Part shown: piece after piece, positions 24,733 to 37,400 of the stretch
How the letters are laid out: every line of letters begins with the position of its first letter
Numbering within the stretch: the first letter of the stretch is position 1
Assembly: GCA_030267565.1 (NCBI GenBank)
Contig: BRXU01000001.1
Location: 6,571,001-6,635,000, forward strand
Length of the DNA: 64,000 bases
Direction: 5' to 3'
Source: Pleodorina starrii
Taxonomy: Eukaryota; Chlorophyta; Chlorophyceae; Chlamydomonadales; Volvocaceae
Position numbers and translations under genes: made by a program
Notes under the pieces: generated by a model
Told to the model about the DNA's origin: nothing
The model's database searches: none
What the model saw: only the letters and a program-made list of their open reading frames with translations

Positions 24733-25478
24733 GATTGACATGGACCACCCTCGGCATATTGAGCTTTTGTTCCGCTTTCCTTCCTTCGCATCGGATCGCA
24801 TGGGCGCGAGAAGTCATTGCATGCCCCCAAACAAGGCAGCGGTTGAGGTTCCGTATGTTAACGTTTGTTGCACTGCTCGTACCCAGGCGTTTAGCGCCCA
24901 TTTAGCAAGTTTAGGTAGGATTCACACAGGTTGTGAAGCTCACTCTGGCTCAAGAGGCCCTCCGGCCCTGCCGTAAGAAGGACGGAGGGCTTCGCAGAGC
25001 CCTTTCGGATCTCATCCCCCCTCTGCAGCGCCCCGCAGTACGACTGCAAAGCAACCACTTCCTACGCTTCCCTTCAGCCCGCATCCCCATCCACGTACCC
25101 ACACCCCACTGACGCCCGCTCATGGGCCAATCACCGCCCCTCACCTCCAGATGTGCGCCTCCCTCCCAGGGACGTGCCGTATGCGCCAATAACCAACAAC
25201 AACATCCCAACGCACAGGGGTCCATCCCCAGGTCGTCAACGGCTTCTCTCCCACGGAACCCAAATGCTGAGGCTAGCTGCTACTCCACTGCCCTGATCCC
25301 TGCCCGCCTGCCCCTCGCCCCGCCCCAAACACACACACACACCCTTCCCCCGGCGTTCCCCCGGATAATTCATTTGCTCTGAACGCACATGGGAATCAAC
25401 ACCACATCAATACACCCCCCCCCCCCCACACACACACATGCATACGGTACACACGGCAGCTCCTCCACGTCACGTTTA

Positions 25479-28400
25479 TCACTCCCCTCCCGCCGCCTCC
25501 ACCACCGCCCCCGCCTCCCGACATATCCGTACAAACACGCTCTCCAACGTGGCACTCGACACGGCCCAATCCAGCAACTCCACCGCCGCCGCCGAAAACG
25601 ACGACGCCGATGCTGATTGGTGATCGCCGCCGCTTCCCCGAAGTCGCTGCATGGCGGATGACGTCGCCATCGGCTGTGCCGCCGCCGCCGCCACCGCAAT
25701 CCCGCCATACCCGCCATATCCGTCAGTGTCGTACTTGGCCTGTGCCGCCGCCATTGTACGGAAGAGCTCCGCTAGGTCGACGTCGCCGCGGGGCACTTCG
25801 TAGCTGTGGAAGCCATTGAGGCAGTACACCTGTACAACAAGACGTAGTGCGACGCAACGCAAGGCGAGGGCGCGATTAAGTGCGGGGGAGGATTTATCTC
25901 GTGGGGAGGGCCGCGCGTGAATGTGGGAGGCGGCTGGGGAAAAGGACACGGCGGCAAAGGCGGGGAGCCGGGGACACTGCGAGGAGAACGCGGGTCGGAC
26001 ACGGAGCTCCCACCTGTTTCGCGTGGTGGCTGACACGGTTGCGCACGAACGCCTCCGCCTCCTCATCCGGGCAGGAAGGCGCCACCGTCAAGCTGCGTGG
26101 GCGACCGAGTGGGAGGGAGGGGCGCAGGCAGGGGCTGAGAGGGGAGCGGAGGGCGGCGCAGCGTTGCAACGTACCGCTAACATCAATATCTTCCGGATTC
26201 AACACTTGGACTCGCCCTCGCTGCGGCTCGCTCACTTAGTCCGTTCCTCTCCGAAACCAAACCGTGCTTACCTCAGCAACAGGTAGGAGCTGTATCGAGC
26301 CATCAGTTGCTGCGGGGAGCCGATGCAGCGCAGCGCCCCGCCCACCACCAAACCCAGCCGGTCACAGAGCGCCTCCGCCTCCTCCATGGAGTGGGTGGTC
26401 AGAACCACGGCGCAGCGGGACTTGGCGTGAAACACCGCCTGCATGTGTATGTGTGTGAGTGTGTGAGTGTGCGTGTATGCGTGTGCGCATGGGAGGGAAG
26501 ACAAGGGGGCAGGCGCGAGGGGGGGGGGCGGAAGGGACGGATTAGCTCTGCTGGGCGGCGCTGGGCAGGTGTGGTGTTTGCCGCCTGAAGGTCAGGTGGG
26601 GGCGGTCGCAGAGTAAGTAAAACTGACAGCAGTCGGAAACGGCATTTGCTAGCGCCTGCTCTCTTGTCCGTACCCCGCTTGCCGTACCTTCCACAGCAAT
26701 CTCCTGGAGGCGGGATCCAGTCCCGTGGAGGGCTCGTCCAGGTACAGCACGCGCGGGGACCCAACCTGCGGTTGAAACGGTTGAAACGGTTGGTAGGTTA
26801 TCCCGTTGGTTTCCAAGATGACGAGCAGCTGCGATCGTAACAAAATAAGAGGCACCTCATTGGGAGGCGTGAGCAGAACATCCCTGGCGTATCCCCCGGG
26901 CTGCACTTCGTCTCTCTTACTCCCCCTCCCCTCCGCCCTCTCCGCCGACTCTCTTGAGGACGTACTGCGGACCCACCAGTGCGCACACCACGCTGAGCCG
27001 CCGCTGCATGCCCCCGCTGTAGCCTCCCGCAGCCCGGTCCGCCACATCAGCCAACCCCGCCTCTTCTAAACCCGCATCCACAGCGGCCTCCAGCGCAGAT
27101 CCCCGCAGGCCCTGTAGGGGGTTTGGGTTTGGATCGAAGAGCAAAAAGGAACCACAGCGACCGGCAGCAGAGGGGGCCAACAGCGACAGGCAGCAGAGGG
27201 GGCCAACAGCGACCGGCAGCAGAGGGGGCCAACAGCGACAGGCAGCAGAGGGGGCCAACAGCGACAGGCAGCAGAGGGGGCCAACAGCGACCGGCAGCAG
27301 AGGGGGCCAACAGCGACCGGCAGCAGAGGGGGCCAACAGCGACAGGCAGCAGAGGGGGCCAACAGCGACAGGCAGCAGAGGGGGCCAACAGCGACAGGCA
27401 GCAGAGGGGGCCAACAGCGACCGGCAGCAGAGGGGGCCAACAGCGACCGGCAGCAGAGGGGGCCAACAGCGACAGGCAGCAGAGGGGGCCAACAGCGACA
27501 GGCAGCAGAGGGGGCCAACAGCGACCGGCAGCAGAGGGGGCCAACAGCGACCGGCAGCAGAGGGGGCCAACAGCGACCGGCAGCAGAGGGGGCCAACAGC
27601 GACCGGCAGCAGAGGGGGCCAACAGCGACCGGCAGCAGAGGGGGCCAACAGCGACAGGCAGCAGAGGGGGCCAACAGCGACCGGCAGCAGAGGGGGCCAA
27701 CAGCGGCAGGCAGCAGAGGGGGCCAACAGCGACAGGCAGCAGAGGGGGCCAACAGCGACCGGCAGCAGAGGGGGCCAACAGCGACCGGCAGCAGAGGGGA
27801 CCAACAGCGACGGCAGCAGAGGGGACCAACAGCGACAGGCAGCAGAGGGGGCCAACAGCGACAGGCAGCAGAGGGGACCAACAGCGACAGGCAGCAGAGG
27901 GGACCAACAGCGACAGGCAGCAGAGGGGACCAACAGCGACAGGCAGCAGAGGGGACCAACAGCGACAGGCAGCAGAGGGGACCAACAGCGACAGGCAGCA
28001 GAGGGGACCAACAGCGACCGGCAGCAGAGGGGACCAACAGCGACCGGCAGCAGAGGGGGCCAACAGCGACAGGCAGCAGAGGGGACCAACAGCGACAGGC
28101 AGCAGAGGGGACCAACAGCGACAGGCAGCAGAGGGGGCCAACAGCGACAGGCAGCAGAGGGGGCCAACAGCGACAGGCAGCAGAGGGGACCAACAGCGAC
28201 AGGCAGCAGAGGGGACCAACAGCGACAGGCAGCAGAGGGGACCAACAGCGACAGGCAGCAGAGGGGACCAACAGCGACAGGCAGCAGAGGGGACCAACAG
28301 CGACAGGCAGCAGAGGGGGCCAACAGCGACAGGCAGCAGAGGGGACCAACAGCGACAGGCAGCAGAGGGGGCCAACAGCGACAGGCAGCAGAGGGGACCA

Positions 28401-31400
28401 ACAGCGACAGGCAGCAGATGGGACCAACAGCGACCGGCAGCAGAGGGGGCCAACAGCGACAGGCAGCAGAGGGGACCAACAGCGACAGGCAGCAGAGGGG
28501 ACCAACAGCGACAGGCAGCAGAGGGGGCCAACAGCGACAGGCAGCAGAGGGGACCAACAGCGACCGGCAGCAGAGGGGACCAACAGCGACAGGCAGCAGA
28601 GGGGGCCAACAGCGACAGGCAGCAGAGGGGACCAACAGCGACCGGCAGCAGAGGGGGCCAACAGCGACAGGCAGCAGAGGGGACCAACAGCGACAGGCAG
28701 CAGAGGGGACCAACAGCGACAGGCAGCAGAGGAGGACCCAAGGGACATCCGTGTTAGGAGCCTATAACGGTGGCGCAGTTATGCGCGACGGGGAGAGTTT
28801 GATTGTCGTCGTCGTTGTCCGCGGTGGGCCAAGCACGCTACACACTAAGCCGTATGTTCAGAGGCCATAGCGATTCGACACCTCCCTACGTCAAGCTTGT
28901 AAAATCTGGCCGCGCACACATATCCCTCACACATGAACACAAACACGCACGCACGCACATACGGTAGGGACACGTGCAATGAAACACATTCAATCCGTGC
29001 ACACACGCAAGCATGCACGCGCATCTGTCCGGTCCCGCGCCTCCACTCAGGTGCACAACCGTGCACAACACCGCACCGCACCGCACCGCACAACACCGCA
29101 CAACACCGCACCACACCGCACCACACCGCACCACACCACACCACACCACACCACACCGCACCACACCACACCACACCACACCACACCACACCACACCACA
29201 CCACACCACACCACACCACACCACACCACACCACACCACACCACACCACACCACACCACACCACACCACACCACACCACACCACACCACACCACACCACA
29301 CCACACCACACCACACCACACCACACCACACCACACCACACCACACCACACCACACCACACCACACCACACCACACCACACCACACCACACCACACCACA
29401 CCACACCACACCACACCACACCACACCACACCACACCACACCACACCACACCACACCACACCACACCACACCACACCACACCACACCACACCACACCACA
29501 CCACACCACACCACACCACACCACACCACACCACACCACACCACACCACACCACACCACACCACACCACACCACACCACACCACACCACACCACACCACA
29601 CCACACCACACCACACCACACCACACCACACCACACCACACCACACCACACCACACCACACCACACCACACCACACCACACCACACCACACCACACCACA
29701 CCACACCACACCACACCACACCACACCACACCACACCACACCACACCACACCACACCACACCACACCACACCACACCACACCACACCACACCACACCACA
29801 CCACACCACACCACACCACACCACACCACACCACACCACACCACACCACACCACACCACACCACACCACACCACACCACACCACACCACACCACACCACA
29901 CCACACCACACCACACCACACCACACCACACCACACCACACCACACCACACCACACCACACCACACCACACCACACCACACCACACCACACCACACCACA
30001 CCACACCACACCACACCACACCACACCACACCACACCACACCACACCGCACCACACCACACCACACCACACCGCACAACACCGCACAACACCGCACCACA
30101 CCACACCGCACCGCACCGCACCGCACAACACCGCACCACACCGCACCGCACAACACCGCACCACACCGCACCACACCACACCGCACCACACCACACCACA
30201 CCACACCACACCACACCACACCACACCACACCACACCACACCACACCACACCACACCACACCACACCACACCACACCACACCACACCACACCACACCACA
30301 CCACACCACACCACACCACACCACACCACACCACACCACACCACACCACACCACACCACACCACACCACACCACACCACACCACACCACACCACACCACA
30401 CCACACCACACCACACCACACCACACCACACCACACCACACCACACCACACCACACCACACCACACCACACCACACCACACCACACCACACCACACCACA
30501 CCACACCACACCACACCACACCACACCACACCACACCACACCACACCACACCACACCACACCACACCACACCACACCACACCACACCACACCACACCACA
30601 CCACACCACACCACACCACACCACACCACACCACACCACACCACACCACACCACACCACACCACACCACACCACACCACACCACACCACACCACACCACA
30701 CCACACCACACCACACCACACCACACCACACCACACCACACCACACCACACCACACCACACCACACCACACCACACCACACCACACCACACCACACCACA
30801 CCACACCACACCACACCACACCACACCACACCACACCACACCACACCACACCACACCACACCACACCACACCACACCACACCACACCACACCACACCACA
30901 CCACACCACACCACACCACACCACACCACACCACACCACACCACACCACACCACACCACACCACACCACACCACACCACACCACACCACACCACACCACA
31001 CCACACCACACCACACCACACCACACCACACCACACCACACCACACCACACCACACCACACCACACCACACCACACCACACCACACCACACCACACCACA
31101 CCACACCACACCACACCACACCACACCACACCACACCACACCACACCACACCACACCACACCACACCACACCACACCACACCACACCACACCACACCACA
31201 CCACACCACACCACACCACACCACACCACACCACACCACACCACACCACACCACACCACACCACACCACACCACACCACACCACACCACACCACACCACA
31301 CCACACCACACCACACCACACCACACCACACCACACCACACCACACCACACCACACCACACCACACCACACCACACCACACCACACCACACCACACCACA

Positions 31401-34400
31401 CCACACCACACCACACCACACCACACCACACCACACCACACCACACCACACCACACCACACCACACCACACCACACCACACCACACCACACCACACCACA
31501 CCACACCACACCACACCACACCACACCACACCACACCACACCACACCACACCACACCACACCACACCACACCACACCACACCACACCACACCACACCACA
31601 CCACACCACACCACACCACACCACACCACACCACACCACACCACACCACACCACACCACACCACACCACACCACACCACACCACACCACACCACACCACA
31701 CCACACCACACCACACCACACCACACCACACCACACCACACCACACCACACCACACCACACCACACCACACCACACCACACCACACCACACCACACCACA
31801 CCACACCACACCACACCACACCACACCACACCACACCACACCACACCACACCACACCACACCACACCACACCACACCACACCACACCACACCACACCACA
31901 CCACACCACACCACACCACACCACACCACACCACACCACACCACACCACACCACACCACACCACACCACACCACACCACACCACACCACACCACACCACA
32001 CCACACCACACCACACCACACCACACCACACCACACCACACCACACCACACCACACCACACCACACCACACCACACCACACCACACCACACCACACCACA
32101 CCACACCACACCACACCACACCACACCACACCACACCACACCACACCACACCACACCACACCACACCACACCACACCACACCACACCACACCACACCACA
32201 CCACACCACACCACACCACACCACACCACACCACACCACACCACACCACACCACACCACACCACACCACACCACACCACACCACACCACACCACACCACA
32301 CCACACCACACCACACCACACCACACCACACCACACCACACCACACCACACCACACCACACCACACCACACCACACCACACCACACCACACCACACCACA
32401 CCACACCACACCACACCACACCACACCACACCACACCACACCACACCACACCACACCACACCACACCACACCACACCACACCACACCACACCACACCACA
32501 CCACACCACACCACACCACACCACACCACACCACACCACACCACACCACACCACACCACACCACACCACACCACACCACACCACACCACACCACACCACA
32601 CCACACCACACCACACCACACCACACCACACCACACCACACCACACCACACCACACCACACCACACCACACCACACCACACCACACCACACCACACCACA
32701 CCACACCACACCACACCACACCACACCACACCACACCACACCACACCACACCACACCACACCACACCACACCACACCACACCACACCACACCACACCACA
32801 CCACACCACACCACACCACACCACACCACACCACACCACACCACACCACACCACACCACACCACACCACACCACACCACACCACACCACACCACACCACA
32901 CCACACCACACCACACCACACCACACCACACCACACCACACCACACCACACCACACCACACCACACCACACCACACCACACCACACCACACCACACCACA
33001 CCACACCACACCACACCACACCACACCACACCACACCACACCACACCACACCACACCACACCACACCACACCACACCACACCACACCACACCACACCACA
33101 CCACACCACACCACACCACACCACACCACACCACACCACACCACACCACACCACACCACACCACACCACACCACACCACACCACACCACACCACACCACA
33201 CCACACCACACCACACCACACCACACCACACCACACCACACCACACCACACCACACCACACCACACCACACCACACCACACCACACCACACCACACCACA
33301 CCACACCACACCACACCACACCACACCACACCACACCACACCACACCACACCACACCACACCACACCACACCACACCACACCACACCACACCACACCACA
33401 CCACACCACACCACACCACACCACACCACACCACACCACACCACACCACACCACACCACACCACACCACACCACACCACACCACACCACACCACACCACA
33501 CCACACCACACCACACCACACCACACCACACCACACCACACCACACCACACCACACCACACCACACCACACCACACCACACCACACCACACCACACCACA
33601 CCACACCACACCACACCACACCACACCACACCACACCACACCACACCACACCACACCACACCACACCACACCACACCACACCACACCACACCACACCACA
33701 CCACACCACACCACACCACACCACACCACACCACACCACACCACACCACACCACACCACACCACACCACACCACACCACACCACACCACACCACACCACA
33801 CCACACCACACCACACCACACCACACCACACCACACCACACCACACCACACCACACCACACCACACCACACCACACCACACCACACCACACCACACCACA
33901 CCACACCACACCACACCACACCACACCACACCACACCACACCACACCACACCACACCACACCACACCACACCACACCACACCACACCACACCACACCACA
34001 CCACACCACACCACACCACACCACACCACACCACACCACACCACACCACACCACACCACACCACACCACACCACACCACACCACACCACACCACACCACA
34101 CCACACCACACCACACCACACCCCACCACACCACACCACACCACACCACACCACACCACACCACACCACACCACACCACACCACACCACACCACACCACA
34201 CCACACCACACCACACCACACCACACCACACCACACCACACCACACCACACCACACCACACCACACCACACCACACCACACCACACCACACCACACCACA
34301 CCACACCACACCACACCACACCACACCACACCACACCACACCACACCACACCACACCACACCACACCACACCACACCACACCACACCACACCACACCACA

Positions 34401-37400
34401 CCACACCACACCACACCACACCACACCACACCACACCACACCACACCACACCACACCACACCACACCACACCACACCACACCACACCACACCACACCACA
34501 CCACACCACACCACACCACACCACACCACACCACACCACACCACACCACACCACACCGCAGCGGGCCCCCCACCTTGATCCGTCCGAACAGGCGCACGTG
34601 CTCCCGGCCGGTGAGTGAGGGCCACAGCACGTCGTGCTGCGGGCAGATGCCCACTAGCCGGGCCACCCGGGCAGGCTCCGCAGCCAGGTCTACACCGCAC
34701 ACCAAGACACTGCCGGAACTCGGCTCCAAGATGCCTGGGTGGGTAAAGGGAATTGAGAGGGTATGGATGCGGTTATGGGTTGGATGGAGGTGAGGGTGAC
34801 CATCCAGCCACCGACCCTCAAGTCCCGCCTCGACCCATGGGTCCAGGCACCGACCCTCGGGTCCCGCCTCGACCCATGGGTCCAAGCACCAACCCTCGGG
34901 TCCCGCCTCGACCCATGGGTCCAGGCACCAACCCTAGGGTCCCACCTCGACCCATGGGTCCAGGCACCGACCCTCGGGTCCTGCCTCGACCCATAAGTCC
35001 AGGCACCGACCCTCGGGTCCCGCCTCGACCCATGGGTCCAGGCACCGACCCTCGGGTCCCGCCTCGACCCATGGGTCCAGGCACCAACCCTCGGGTCCCG
35101 CCTCGACCCATGGGTCGAGGCACCGATCCTCGGGTCCCGCCTCGACCCATGGGTCGAGGCACCGATCCTCGGGTCCCGCCTCGACCCATGGGTCCAGGCA
35201 CCAACCCTCGGGTCCCGCCTCGACCCATGGGTCCAGGCACCAACCCTCGGGTTTAGCCTCGACCCATGGGTCCAAGCACCAACCCTCGGGTCCCGCCTCG
35301 ACCCATGGGTCCAGGCACCAACCCTCGGGTCCCGCCTCGACCCATGGGTCCAAGCACCCACCCTCGGGTCCCGCCTCGACCCATGGGTTCAGGCACCGAC
35401 CCTCGGGTCCCGCCTCGACCCATGGGTCCAGGCACCGACCCTCGGGTCCCGCCTCGACCCATGGGTCCAGGCACCGACCCTCGGGTCCCACCTCGACCCA
35501 TGGGTCCAGGCACCAACCCTCGGGTCCCGCCTCGACCCATGGGTCCAGGCACCAACCCTCGGGTCCCGCCTCGACCCATGGGTCCAGGCACCGACCCTCG
35601 GGTCCCGCCTCGACCCATGGGTCCAGGCACCGACCCTCGGGTCCCGCCTCGACCCATGGGTCCAGGCACCGACCCTCGGGTCCCACCTCGACCCATGGGT
35701 CCAGGCACCAACCCTCGGGTCCCGCCTCGACCCATGGGTCCAGGCACCAACCCTCGGGTCCCGCCTCGACCCATGGGTCCAGGCACCAACCCTCGGGTCC
35801 CGCCTCGACCCATGGGTCAAACACCAACCCTCGGGTCCCGCCTCGACCCATGGGTCCAGGCACCAACCCTCGGGCCCCGCCTCGACCCATGGGTCCAGGC
35901 ACCAACCCTCGGGTCCCGCCTCGACCCATGGGTCCAGGCACCAACCCTCGGGTCCCGCCTCGACCCATGGGTCCAGGCACCAACCCTCGGGTCCCGCCTC
36001 GACCCATGGGTCCAGGCACCAACCCTCGGGTCCCGCCTCGACCCATGGGTCAAACACCAACCCTCGGGTCCCGCCTCGACCCATGGGTCCAGGCACCAAC
36101 CCTCGGGTCCCGCCTCGACCCACGGGCCCAACCTCGGCCCACGGGCCCAGCCTCAGCCTCAGCCTGCGGGACCAGCCTCGGCCCCGCGCTTCCCAGCCCC
36201 CCACACCTACCCACTGACCCACGGTTCCAGATAACCACCCACGTACCCTGCATGATTCTCAGTGTGGTCGTCTTCCCCGCCCCGTTGGGCCCCAACAGCC
36301 CCAGAGTCTCTCGGGGGCCGACCATCAGGGACAGCCCCTGGACCGCCACGTGCTGACCACCACCACCACCACCACCGCCATTGCCGCTGGAAGATCCCTG
36401 CTGGGAGGGCGCAGATATGCAGGCAGTCAGGCGGGCGGCATGGGGAAACATTGCACAGAGAGCATGGAAAGGGTTACGGTAATAATGCAAGGGCCGGCCT
36501 TTGGGGTCCTTCATGTTTTGCAAACAGGCTTTATGGGTGTAAGACGCTAATAACGCAAACATGATGTTATTGCCATTTATTGCGAGGCCCTTCACACACC
36601 ATAGCCTATCGAGCCTTGCACAACAACCATAGCCTATCGAGCCTTGCACCATCGCTGTTCATATAAGCTACATCTTACATTGGTCCATATGCCGTCGTAG
36701 CACTGGCTGGCAAAGGGATGTCGCGACGCATCAGCCACAACCCACCCGGCCAGGGAAGACCTTGCGGATGTTCCGCAGCAGCAGCGCGGGCGGCTGCACG
36801 TCTGCCGCGCCCTTCATGCCTGACGGCCCGCCGCCTCCGCCGCCGCCGGCGGTAGTCGTTAGCTGACGCCATATGACCTCCACCCGTCGCCGCTCCTCCA
36901 TGACATCCTCCCCCTCCACGTACTCCCCGCCATCGGCATCCGCCACCGCCGCCGCTGCCGCTGCGGCTGCTGCCCTATCTTCGTCGGCAGCAGCGGGCCC
37001 GCCGGCGATAGCGGGCTGGCCCATGTCCACGACTGCTGCGCTGGCGGCGGCGATTGGCGGCAGCTGCTTCGCATCTCCCCCCTGCCGTCCTCTGCCCCGC
37101 CAGCGTGCCACAGCCCTACCGGCACACACACAGCGCACGGCACAAGGCAGGTGCACAGGAAGGCAAAAGCGGAAGGCAAAAGCAAGGCACACGTCAGATC
37201 CTTACAACCGATAATCCGCCTCTCTCTGCACGTGAGGACAGCAAATACCCGAGGCCAACCACCTGAATGCCTTTTGACTGCCTCCCGCCCACGTGCCATG
37301 GGGGCGGAGGCGCACCTAGCGACTCGCTGCCTGGCGGCGGCGGGAGTGAACCAGTCCCAGCTGCGCGGATCATCGGGGCCCAATCGGAAGCCTAGGAAGA

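Larger units (their letters stand above)
23679..25478. other. Convergent intergenic region between LRR copy 1 and the ABCA gene
   Basis: This holds the 3' ends of two convergent genes. It contains the 19-bp array (23861-24499), a short non-repetitive open frame just after it (24500-24706), the likely ABCA poly(A) signal at 24728, and simple C- and CA-rich tracts near 25320-25440. Confidence 0.6.

Noticed and set aside
26917..28757. Several ORFs of about 550-600 codons over the 26-bp array
   Set aside because: The 26-bp period makes three frames read the same repeat with no stops. Only the short exon at 26977-27111 matches the transporter family.
4939..34560. CRISPR array
   Set aside because: The repeats are tandem without spacers, in a eukaryotic intron context, and no cas-like gene is present.
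28845..34885. ORFs of about 1,800-2,000 codons on both strands and in several frames (Thr-Pro-His-His and Val-Val-Trp-Cys-Gly repeats)
   Set aside because: The CCACA pentamer has no stop in any frame, so these are artefacts of the satellite, which lies in an ABCA intron.
34690..36356. Periodic 13-residue ORFs on both strands ([13 protein letters not shown] type)
   Set aside because: They come from the 39-bp satellite in ABCA intron 19. The flanking exons splice in frame without them.
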